Assembly: GCF_046630445.1 (NCBI RefSeq)
Contig: NC_092341.1
Span: 5,830,001-5,894,000, forward strand
DNA from: Rutidosis leptorrhynchoides
Lineage: Eukaryota; Streptophyta; Magnoliopsida; Asterales; Asteraceae
DNA: 64,000 bases
Reading direction: 5' to 3'
The notes under the pieces were generated by a model. The model ran no database searches. It saw nothing but the letters and a program-made list of their open reading frames with translations, and was not told the origin of the DNA. Below are positions 16,442 to 26,743 of the stretch, one piece after another; within the stretch, counting starts at the first letter, position 1, and the number at the start of each line of letters is the position of its first letter. A program made the position numbers and the translations under genes.

Positions 16442-16667
16442 TCAAAAGCATGAACATGGGTTGCAAGTGCAACAAATTGAACACTTGGGCCATGATGGGT
16501 TGCAGCTGCACTTGCAAGAAATCTTGGGACATTTGCAGCATCCTGAGGTACAAGATTTTTGTTGGCCACCCAAACACAATGCCTGAGGACAGCGTGAGCA
16601 GCGGACTATTTTTGGGTCGCAGCAACCACAGCAGCGGCAACAGCATATTATTGACCCAACCTTTTCC
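16442..16667 (-). pseudogene. Orphan Cys-rich terminal exon of a G-gamma (AGG3-like) gene
   Basis: On the minus strand, an acceptor TAG followed by an open frame of 74 codons ends in TGA. The frame aligns along its whole length with the terminal exon of the G-gamma gene at 26744-26972: the acceptor phase is the same, the final C-S-C-F is the same, and it is one codon shorter. It keeps the dense Cys pattern (C-C-K-C-P-K-I-S-C, S-I-C-C). Exons 1-3 were looked for on the minus strand at higher coordinates up to the transposon nest and not found. The duplicated block stops inside a SINE at 17189, which corresponds to intron 3. It is therefore a by-product of the RBX1 block duplication. That it is still open suggests either recent origin or use as an exon of something else. 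Confidence 0.75.
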
Positions 16668-16981
16668 CTAGATAAAAGTAATATTAAGAATAAGCACGGT
16701 AATCGTTGAAATGAAAGTAGGCAGTTATTACTTGTTAGAGCGATTTAGTGGACATACATTTTTGATCCAAACGGGTGATTTGTGCTACCCAGACTTCATA
16801 TTCTCTTTCGACCCAAGTCCTTTTTAAGCTAGTTATCTTAATTGAGCCTTTTGATCCATTTCCTTTTAAACTAGTCTTTTTGTACCCATAACCCGGATTG
16901 ACCAATTCAGAGACGACATAACCCAAAGTGCTTCATTCAACCTTAACACAACCCTAGAAGAAGGAATAACATTATGGTGAA

Positions 16982-17189
16982 GAGAACCGCCTTTGTGGCC
17001 CAATGGTTCAACTCAAATACCCTGACTGTTGGGCATGGTAGAGGTCAAGGGTTCGATCCCGGCTTTGCAAAAGTCCGTGAGAGAGGTTTTACTGACCCGT
17101 ACGCAGGAGTTCGACCGATCCAGATGCCTATATGGATCGATGAATTGGGTGTCCGCTATGCGGTTCAGGTTTTCGCGCGAAATTTTTAA
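16982..17189 (+). mobile_element. tRNA-derived SINE, 3'-truncated copy
   Basis: Box A TGGCCCAATGG (16996) and box B GGTTCGATCC (17050) are well kept. The same element, in the same place relative to the terminal gamma exon, lies at 27419-27724 with its A tail. So this SINE predates the block duplication, whose right breakpoint falls inside it here. The left target site ATGGTGAA is at 16974. Confidence 0.8.
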
Positions 17190-17780
17190 AGTCAAAGTTA
17201 GGTCAATAACAATTAAATATCGAAATTTTTACAACGAACATACAACCATTTAGGATTTCGAATTTAAATGAGATGAAATTACGCGATAGTGAAAAAGTAG
17301 GGTTTTAAATTTGGGTATGAACGTTCATTCAATTGGGAAGGTTAATAAGGAAATAATTCGTCACGTGTCTGGTGTGTCTGGTATACAACATCAAGTAAAA
17401 TAGTGAATTAAATATTGAATGGATTACTTTGCCCTCACGTGCTTGGCACGTTATGATACTTAACGTAAAAGAGATAACCGAGTTTATTGGTGGGCCATCG
17501 GTGTTATATATTGATAGTTTTTGGGTTATCTAAGTCCGGAAAAAAAAGATAAAAGTTTACCATGTTTTTTGTTACAACGTTAGTGGGCTATCCGTGCAAT
17601 TGTCTTTAAAAAATGGGTTTTTCTAATGTCATTAAAAGTAGTCATTAACATGCATTAAATTAAATACGGAATGGTTGTTATTTTTTTATTCCCTTTTTAC
17701 TAAAAGATAAAACTGATGAATAGTTGATGGCAAATGTGTCATCTTACCTCCTTTTTCTCTATTTCTATTTTTCCTTTTAA
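17190..17780. other. Intergenic stretch
   Basis: AT-rich sequence between the end of the duplicated block and the outer transposon. No gene, RNA or element end is supported. Confidence 0.5.
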
Positions 17781-18949
17781 GATCATCTATAACGTACTCG
17801 TGCTGGAGCCAAGTGCACCCAACACGCCGCCAACATGTGGCTAACGCGGCGTGTTGGTTGTTTAGAGGGGTGGCGTGCTGGATGTCAACACACTAAAGCT
17901 GGTGGCATGTTTGAGCTTTTTTGTAGACATGGCCGAATGCTAGTGGTGATTAATGGATATATTTGTTTTTTTTTTTTGCAACTGATTGTTTTATTTTGCC
18001 TATATATATACACATATATATCCATTCACATCTACAAACATCCATATACATTTTACACACATCTATACTATATATTAAGGGAGTTGTTGTTGAGGTTATC
18101 GTGTGCTTGATAAAGTTGTAACATATGCTATTAAAAGTTGTAACATAAGATTTGATGATGTAATATTTAAGTAATTAAAACTGTATTAATAAAATTAAAA
18201 GCAATTAATGTAAATTAGTTGACACATCCATTAATTATCTGAAATTTCAATATTTGAATTTGAATTTACTATAAATCTCCGTGTATTTTAAATTATAGCA
18301 TTTAGATTATCAATGGCACGCTTTCTAATTGAGTTTCACGCCCAAATTGCCCAATGACAAAATATATCATCTATACACTGCAACCTGGATTTATAACATT
18401 ATTTCGATACAAACATAATATAAGTCTATCTTCTATTCAATATCATTCGCACATGCATTTTAGAATCGGTGATTAGTGCAATCCGTAGCTTTTTCTCTCC
18501 AATCGTCACCATATTACTCCGCCGTTGTATCTTCATCACTCCGTAACTTCCGCTCATATCAATACTTGCGTTTCCTATTAACTCGGAGTTCAATTCGTTG
18601 TGTTTTTCAGTCTCCATCTCTAGGTAATCTCACCATTGAACAATTACATGCGATTATGTGCTAACAATTATTGATTTCAATCTCTCTTGTAAGTTGAAGT
18701 TGATTTTCTGCTATTGTGATTTTTGTATGTGTATGTAAGATGAAGTTGATTTTACCTAGATTATACGTAGTAAAATATTCTTTTTGGTTATACTGACTTT
18801 AAAATGATGATATTTGAATTGAATAGATGGTGAAGAAGTTGAGAGATTGAAATCAATGGTTGGATCTTATAAGGACTAATGAAATTCGTTAAGTTTTTGG
18901 AGAGCACGTGTGCCTTTAAGACCATATATAACCCTGCCTATGACGTCAC

Positions 18950-18991
18950 AGGCAGATTGTCCACTTTTTGGCCAAAAAGTGCAATCTGCCT
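18950..18991. repeat. 42-bp near-perfect palindrome
   Basis: AGGCAGATTG and CACTTTTTGG face CCAAAAAGTG and CAATCTGCCT around GG/CC centres, giving a long hairpin just inside the left end of the inner Harbinger-like element. Confidence 0.9.
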
Positions 18992-19192
18992 CTGACGTGA
19001 CAGTGTCACCCTCTGACACTAAAATAACCCTGACGCCCCTCCAGTGTCAAATAGGTCCCACCAGTTTTATTTTTTCTTTTTCTTTTTTATTTTATTATGC
19101 ATACAAATTATATTACATATAATTAAAAAACATATAAAAATTAACCATTACATACAAAATTAACCATTACATAAAATTTAACCATTACATAA

Positions 19193-19485
19193 ATTATTGA
19201 GTTTGATGTGTTAAAAATGATAGGTTTTGATGCGTTTATATAGAAAAGAATATAAATAATTCAAATAAAAAAAACAAAACAAAACAAAACAAAAATCATT
19301 TGAATGAAAGTGTTAAAATGAGAGAAAAAATTGAGTTTGATGTGTTAAAAATGATAGGTTTTGATGGTTATATATAAAAGAAAATAAATAATTTAAATAA
19401 ATAAAAAGAACAAAAACAAAAAAAAAAAAATATTTGAATGAAAGTGTTAAAATGAGAGAAAATATTGAGTTTGATGGGTTAAAAA
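19193..19485 (+). repeat. About 133-bp tandem repeats in the inner Harbinger-like MITE
   Basis: Units starting near 19196, 19329 and 19463 share TTGAGTTTGATG, GTTAAAAATGATAGG and AATGAAAGTGTTAAAATG. The third unit is interrupted by the MULE and resumes at 20790. Confidence 0.85.
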
Positions 19486-20789
19486 GACAAAATTTCATTC
19501 TTCGTCCCTGAACTTTACATTAAATTTGACTCCATGTCATTTTTCTTTTTTTTGTGCATTCCTCGTCCTTAATGTATCAAAAATCTACATCCCTCGTCCT
19601 CCCATCTACTTCCTGTCAATTTCAGCCGTTAAGTCAAGCATGTGCAAAACATGTGAGGGTATTTTAGTCATGTAAGAATATTTTATTCCTTTTAACATTT
19701 TCTTCCATCACTCTCTTCATCAGACTTCTATATCTTATCTTATCATCACCTCTACCAAACATCTCATATCATTAAATCACCACAAATTCCTAGATCTCAT
19801 AAACTCAGATGTGCAAAGGAACTCAGATTCATCTTCCTGATAGTTCACTTAAACCGTATGAGCCTTCAATTTGCATTAAACCCAACTATAAATTCCTAGA
19901 TCTCAGATTTATGGTTCGTACTCAAAAGGACCAAATTTCAATTCGAAAATTAGATGAAGTTACAGGTTATGTTTGTGACCCACGAAGGTTAGGGATCTCA
20001 TTTGTGGATCTTTCATGAAGAAACCAGGATCTAAAACTCCTTAAATCGTGAGTTTAGATTTCGAATATCAAAAGTTAAAAAAACATATACTTTTGTTCTT
20101 CATCGATTCTTCTATTTTCCGCGTGTTTTGGCCTTGAATCGTTCACAACAATTAGTAGTCACTGCTACAGGTACCATGTACAAGGTTTCAATCCTCAATT
20201 CAATCATATAAAAAATAAGATGGTCATGCGATGAATTAATTTATGTTCGGGTAATTTTTCTGAAGTGTTTATTGTTTTATTGATTTGGATTTTATTTCCT
20301 TTCCTTTTGTATTGAGTTATTTTCCAGCTAATAATATTGAGAAAATTTGCTCCAAAGTTTAGACCCAATCTCTTATTCCTTCAATTTTATACGATATTCA
20401 TAGTTCAATTTTACTGAGTTTTCCCCAACAAATTTGGTTAGGAATCATGATTTGAATTTGAATTTGAATTTGATTTGATTTAGTGTTGGGGTTCATGTTT
20501 TTACAGAAAGATTAAAAAGAAAAGAAATAATAAAGATGAACATGAGATGATGAGGATCGAGTAAAAAGATAAGTTAAATAATAAAGAAAAAAAATAAAAT
20601 AAAAAGACCAAAGTACCCTCACATGTTTTGCACATGCTTGACTTAACGGCTGAAATTGACAGGAAGTAGACGGGAGGACGAGGGATGTAGATTTTTGATA
20701 CATTAGGGACGAAGAATGCACAAAAAAAAGAAAAAGGACATGGAGTCAAATTTGATGTAAAGTTCAGGGAAGAGGAATGAAATTTTGTC
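19486..20789. mobile_element. MULE (Mutator-like) with long TIRs and 9-bp TSD
   Basis: Both ends read GACAAAATTTCATTC inward and continue as about 185-base inverted repeats (19486-19672, 20603-20789) at high identity. The 9-base target duplication GGTTAAAAA is perfect (19477-19485, 20790-20798). Long TIRs plus a 9-bp TSD are diagnostic of MULEs. The 0.9 kb interior has no transposase. A 69-codon open frame (19809-20018) has mixed, protein-like composition and may be a captured host fragment, but was not recognised. Confidence 0.92.
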
Positions 20790-21047
20790 GGTTAAAAATG
20801 ATGGGTTTTGATGTGTTTATATAGAAAAGAATATAAATAATTTAAATAAAAAAAACAAAAACAAAATTAAAATCATTAAAATACGTGGACCAATCAGAAA
20901 CCCTGACGCATTTTTTTTTTTTCGTGAAAAAGTTGACTGACGCCCCTCCCGCGTCAGCCGTAACGCCCCACTAGAGGCGTCAGGGGGCGTCACCCACTGC
21001 CAGCGCGTCTGACGGGACCTCTCTGACGCCGCGTTAAAAATGGTCTA

Positions 21048-21078
21048 AATGGTTGGATCTTATAAGGACTTATGAAAT
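21048..21078 (+). repeat. 31-bp direct repeat flanking the inner MITE
   Basis: AATGGTTGGATCTTATAAGG and the following 11 bases at 21048-21078 recur at 18855-18885 with one change. It is far longer than the TAA target site and is offset from the left end by about 35 bases, so it is an older duplication within the Helitron that the MITE landed in. Confidence 0.8.
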
Positions 21079-21996
21079 ACACTTGATTGCTAAGTCCTCT
21101 ATTTTTCCTTACATTTCATTTATAGAAGTATGTGATGCTTGCTTCTATTTTCAGGTTACCTTATGATTGCTATTTGCTAATTGTGCTCGAAGTGCATTAT
21201 CGTGTTGTAGAGTTTGATTGTTGATATCTACTTTTTATTTGCATGAAGAAATTAAGAGTACTTTTGGTAAGAAAACATAATCTTTCTTTCTGCTAACGTT
21301 AGTGTAGAAAAAAAATTAAAAACTAAAAGTATTGTCCTCTTTGTGTTAAGCTCTATTGTTGAGGTACTTTCTACATATTTTTATGCTAACGTTTACTTCC
21401 AATTGATGCCTATGTTTTGCGGGATTGAATACCTTTCTTTGTAGCGAGTTCCATTGTTGAAGGCATTTGAGTGGTTGATCGCTTGGTGCTAGAGGTATTT
21501 AAACGGAATCATGGCCTCGACGGGTATGTGCCTATGTGGTTATGTGGTCTTGACAGCTTTAGTTGAGGCCTCAATGGATATGTGCCTATGTGATCTCGAC
21601 GTCTTCAGTTAAGACTGAGTGGTGTATGTTGGATTTGGTTTTGCTTCTTCATTCTAATGTGAAAGGGTTTAAATCGGTTTGTTTGAGTGTATGTTTTTGG
21701 TTGCAGGAGCTTTTGTTCCAAGTGAGGTGTTTGATTTTTTTTCTATAGTTATAACATTATTCTACATACACACAATAGAGGGTGCATTAGTGTTTTCTTT
21801 TTCTAAAAGAATGTCAATGTTTGATGATAAAAAGTTAGCCATAAACTCTCTTTATATTAATAGTTGTCGATACTTCTATAATAATTGTCAATGTTTGATA
21901 CAAGATTGTTTTGGTTTAGTCCAATTTTTTTTGTTTCTTGAACAAACCCGTGAAATCACGGGTCACTAAACTAGTATATTTTATCAAACACAGACC

Positions 21997-22381
21997 ATGA
22001 ATTCGAACAAAGTTTTCATTGATGTACATTATGGGGGTAGAACTGAGTATGACTTGAAGTCATACGTTGACGGGAAAAAAATCTTTTGAAGATGTCGACG
22101 TTTCTTACTTTGATTGGTCAAAGTTGAAAAAGTTCCTCGAAAAAGAAACACCATATGTATTTACGCAAATTGTGTATTTCGACGAAGAGCATCAAGTGTT
22201 GATGTTTTTGTTTACGGATGAGCAATGAGATGATCAAAAAGAGCGAGCAAAGACACGGACTTGGCGAATTGAGTTGTATCTTGTAAACATGGGCAAATCA
22301 AGTTATAATCGGGCGCACTCCGATTCGAGTAGTCTTGAGTTAGGCTACGTGAGTCAGGACTCGTTCGACGGAAAAAATTAA
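21997..22381 (+). pseudogene. PB1-like domain ORF remnant of a DNA transposon
   Basis: The ATG at 21997 opens a frame reading H-Y-G-G and Y-V-D-G-K. After a 7-A run (22075-22081) the frame shifts and continues with Y-F-D-W-S-K-L-K-K-F-L and, after an in-frame TGA at 22226, W-R-I-E-L-Y-L-V. The order (a beta hairpin with HYGG, YVxGK, an acidic turn, a helix with LKKFL, and a final ELYLV strand) is that of the PB1-like domain at the N-terminus of many plant MULE-type transposon proteins. The match is from memory of the pattern. The Helitron end is 22 bases upstream. Confidence 0.45.
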
Positions 22382-22746
22382 ACAATGTTTTATCTAATCG
22401 TTTTTAAATTAATGTATTTTTCATTGTTAGGAATTAAGTTGTAATTTTAAATAAAGTTACTTAGGACTTTTATATATTTATTGTAATTTTCAATTTTTAG
22501 GACTTTTTTATTAAATGTAATCGCATTATTTTAATTTTATTGTGTTTTATTAAATTTATTTGTTTTTTATAATTTACAAAATAATAATACAAGTAATTAA
22601 ATAAAATAAATTTAAATCAAGAATAATGAAAGAATAATGAAAAAAAAAATTAAAAATACCCCACCTCTACCCTGCAACACGACACTCAGCACGCCACACA
22701 TTATCTAGCAGTTACCAGCACGTCCATCAAGCACCTCACTCTCACC

Positions 22747-22893
22747 CAGGGGCGGAGGGAGGGGGGATCAAGTGGGGTCAGCCGCTACCGACGATCGAAA
22801 TTTTTTTATTGTATTTTTGTGTTAAATTTGACATTTTTTTTTCAATTTTTTACGTTTTACCCCCATCGAAAAAAGTTTCTGGATCCGCTCTTG
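22747..22893. mobile_element. hAT-type MITE (147 bp)
   Basis: Ends CAGGGGCGGA and, reverse-complemented, CAAGAGCGGA, flanked by 8-base target sites CTCTCACC and CTCCCACC (one change). TIR sequence, size and 8-bp TSD fit small hAT MITEs. Confidence 0.75.
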
Positions 22894-22952
22894 CTCCCAC
22901 CCAAAAACACGCCCGAGAGGGTTAAAGATTGTCTAAGATTACTATCCAACGA

Positions 22953-23328
22953 CAGTGTTGTAAAAAACTCGATTACTCACCGATTAATCCCCGATTAATC
23001 ATTATTAAGAGCAATCCGTTCTATCCATTTAATTAAACGATTAACGTCAATTGATGGGTCAAAATCAAATATGGTAATCAAAGTCGGTCAAACTAAAAAA
23101 TGGTTAACTTTTTAACATGATTTATAGTTTTTAAGCAAAATGATCAATTTTAGACAATTATGTTAAAATTTATTTTTATATTTATGATTTTTTTTCTATA
23201 TTTACACATAATTTTTAAATTTTAATATTTAAATATATAAAGTACAATCCGATTAATCTCTGAATTACCGATTAATTCTTCTAAAGTCCCGACCGATTAA
23301 TCCCCAAATAACAAATTTTGCAACCTTG
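22953..23328. mobile_element. hAT-type MITE (376 bp) with perfect 8-bp TSD
   Basis: Ends CAGTGTTGTAAAA and, reverse-complemented, CAAGGTTGCAAAA, flanked on both sides by TCCAACGA (22945-22952, 23329-23336). GATTAATC words are repeated inside. A related, end-truncated copy lies in intron 3 of RBX1-B. Confidence 0.85.
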
Positions 23329-23396
23329 TCCAACGATATCCCACATTCATGGTTAAAATGGCTACACTACCCTCACACTATTAATCTATACATCTA

Positions 23397-23871
23397 AAAG
23401 ACATGCACCAAATGAATAGTAAACTTCATAAGATTTATAAATTCACTTCGAACTTTATATTTTTAACAATTCAAACACACTCTTCGTAATATTTAACTTT
23501 ATAGTTAAATTTAACTTTCCACAAACTTTTCACATATTATAATTTAACCACTAAACTTCTCATTCATTATAAATTGATCACATAATTTCCCCTATCTATT
23601 TTTTATTATTATTATTACTATAATTATTATTCTTATTATTATTAACTCAATCACATAATTTTTCAAATAAAAGACATACACCAAATAAATAGTAAACTTC
23701 ATAAGATTTACAAATTCACTTCAAACTTTATATTTTTTACAATTCAAACACACTCTTCATAATATTTAACTTTATAGTTAAATTTAACTTTCCACAAACT
23801 TTTCACATATTATAATTTAACCACTAAACTTCTCATTCATTATAAATTGACCACATAATTTCCCCTATCTA

Positions 23872-23903
<32 letters not shown>

Positions 23904-24094
23904 CATTATTATTCTTATTATTATTAACTCAATTACATAATTTTTCACTTTATTATTGTTTAACTTTTTTCCTTATTATAAATTAACTACGTAACTCATT
24001 TTTTAATAACTATTTTCCACAAACTTTTCACATATTATAATTTAACCACTAAACTTCTCATTCATTATAAATCGACCACATAATTTCCCCTATC

Positions 24095-24167
<73 letters not shown>

Positions 24168-24280
24168 TATTCTTATTATTATTATTAACTCAATCACATA
24201 ATTTTGTCACTTTATTATTATTTAACTTTTTTCCTTATTATAAATTAACTACGTAACTCATTTTTTAATAACTGTTTTAT
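23397..24280 (+). repeat. Roughly 285-bp tandem duplication field with (TTA)n
   Basis: A unit with CATAAGATTTAYAAATTCAC, TTCCACAAACTTTTCACAT and a (TTA)n tail occurs at about 23400, 23685 and, partly, 24010. The segment CTTTATTATTRTTTAAC plus TTTTTTCC repeats at about 23948 and 24209. Nothing gene-like is present. Confidence 0.8.
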
Positions 24281-24282
24281 TG

Positions 24283-24404
<122 letters not shown>

Positions 24405-24768
24405 ATAGTTTTTTCTATTTTATTAAATAGTTTGTACCAATCGTTGATGTACGTCTCACTTTATTGATTGAGCATTTGAATCTTTTCTCTCGACAAGACG
24501 AAAAGTAAAACAAAAAATGATGAATAATTACTTTCACGCTTATTACAAATCAGTCACATAATTATTTTTAGCCCTTCCTCGACAAAACAAAAAATAAAAA
24601 AAAATGATAAATAATTACTTTCTCAATAATTAGCTATGTAAATGTAATTAATGTTAATCAAGTGTGAAGAACTGGCGTAAAGACAGGTCGCCCAACTCGT
24701 TAATACTACTCCTTCTCTATATTCTAGACCCTTCCATCCTTTATTAATTTTAAAATGATGGTTTTTAA

Positions 24769-25048
24769 GCTTTTTGATATTTTAAATCGTGTGTTCGTTA
24801 GAAAATTTTATAGAAAATATATTGACTTTAAAAGTTTCTGAAATACAAATGCAAATATAGAAGATGTCGAATCTTTCGGCATTAAAACAATAAAACCTCA
24901 TGGCATCAGTTATTTAGCTTTTTGACATTTTAAAGCGTAGTGTTCGTTTGAAAATTTCATAGAAAAATTGATTTTAAAAGATTCTGAAAATACAATGCAA
25001 ATATAGAAGATGACGAATCTCTCGGCATTAAAACCTCATATCATCAAC
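24769..25048 (+). repeat. Tandem duplication of the RBX1-B upstream region
   Basis: Two units of about 135-146 bases (24769-24904 and 24915-25048) share AGCTTTTTGA, GTTCGTT and AATATAGAAGATG. Each contains the short ORF start M-x-N-L-S-A-L-K (ATG at 24864 and 25010). Copy A has a single matching stretch at 13281-13322. The duplication may double a promoter or leader element. Confidence 0.75.
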
Positions 25049-25147
25049 AAAACTTAAGTTATTTTTTTGAAAGGCTTATTTAAGTACCATTTTAACAAAT
25101 TACATTGTTTCTCAATTAACTCTGTTGTTTGTAATCCAAGAAATACG

Positions 25148-25159
25148 TTCGCCGGCGAA
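25148..25159 (+). promoter_or_regulatory. Palindromic GC box before RBX1-B start
   Basis: TTCGCCGGCGAA is a perfect 12-base palindrome 16-27 bases before the ATG, in the same place as TTTGGCGGCGAA of copy A. It may be an E2F-type site or a constrained leader element. Confidence 0.3.
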
Positions 25160-25174
25160 ATTTGTTATTTGCCA

Positions 25175-26429
<1,255 letters not shown>

Positions 26430-26743
26430 ACTGCTAGAGAATGCCGCTAGGCATAATCGTTGACCGTAATGTTTTTTTTTTTTTCCCTCAAAAGTTAGGG
26501 AATATGGAGTGAGAAACGCTTGTTGATTCTTTCACTCATGATTTTCGTGATTCGGCTATTATGATATTGTTGGATATTTAAGTGTTTTATGAAAATATTT
26601 TTTGGTGGATGATATAAAACGGCATCAATTAGTTTCATGCTATGTAGATGATTGTTATATAATGCAATGACAGATCTAAAGAAATTAGCTAATAACAATG
26701 TTAACTATCTTGGTGTGATACAAATTATTATATCATCATGCAT

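Larger units (their letters stand above)
18920..21045. mobile_element. Inner PIF/Harbinger-like MITE (split by a MULE)
   Basis: The left end GACCATATATAACCC and the reverse complement of the right end GACCATTTTTAACGC match in GACCATWTWTAAC. TAA flanks both ends (18917-18919, 21046-21048). The total is 2.1 kb, about 0.8 kb without the MULE. The ends are GC-richer, with repeated GACGC/GCGTC words. The ends also resemble those of the outer element, so both probably belong to one family. Confidence 0.65.
18062..21974 (+). mobile_element. Non-autonomous Helitron
   Basis: Begins TCTATACTATATATTAAG after an A and ends CTAG before a T, the canonical A|TC...CTRR|T arrangement. Eleven bases before the 3' end is a perfect hairpin, ACCCGTG (21946) and CACGGGT (21957) with loop AAAT. 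No Rep/helicase is encoded. It carries the nested Harbinger-like element and MULE, and a 55-base imperfect tandem duplication with TATGTGCCTATGTG at 21520-21620. It splits the leader of the PB1-like ORF of the host element, which dates it as younger than that element. Confidence 0.88.
17781..22933. mobile_element. Outer PIF/Harbinger-like DNA transposon holding a nest
   Basis: The left end GATCATCTATAACG and the reverse complement of the right end GACAATCTTTAACC are similar, and each is flanked by TAA (17778-17780, 22934-22936), as in PIF/Harbinger elements with 3-bp TWA target sites. The interior right of the nested Helitron holds a broken PB1-like ORF (21997-22381), an AT-rich stretch without genes (22382-22670) and a small hAT-type MITE. 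Without the inserts the element is about 1.1 kb. The terminal repeats are short and imperfect, so the family is likely but not certain. Confidence 0.55.

Noticed and set aside
16396-16671. Plus-strand frame of 91 codons with several Cys, and its counterpart at 26752-27035
   Set aside because: It lies over the minus-strand Cys-rich G-gamma exon. The minus frame aligns between copies, fits splice phases and has the family pattern.
16996-17059. tRNA gene at the A and B boxes
   Set aside because: No cloverleaf or acceptor stem closes, and the sequence continues as a SINE with an A tail in its sister copy.
19193-19485. Repeat array reminiscent of CRISPR
   Set aside because: The units are contiguous 133-bp tandem copies without spacers, inside a plant transposon.
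25067-25174. Upstream in-frame ATG extending RBX1-B by 36 residues
   Set aside because: The extension is not present in copy A or in RBX1 proteins, and reads like leader sequence with the GC box in it.
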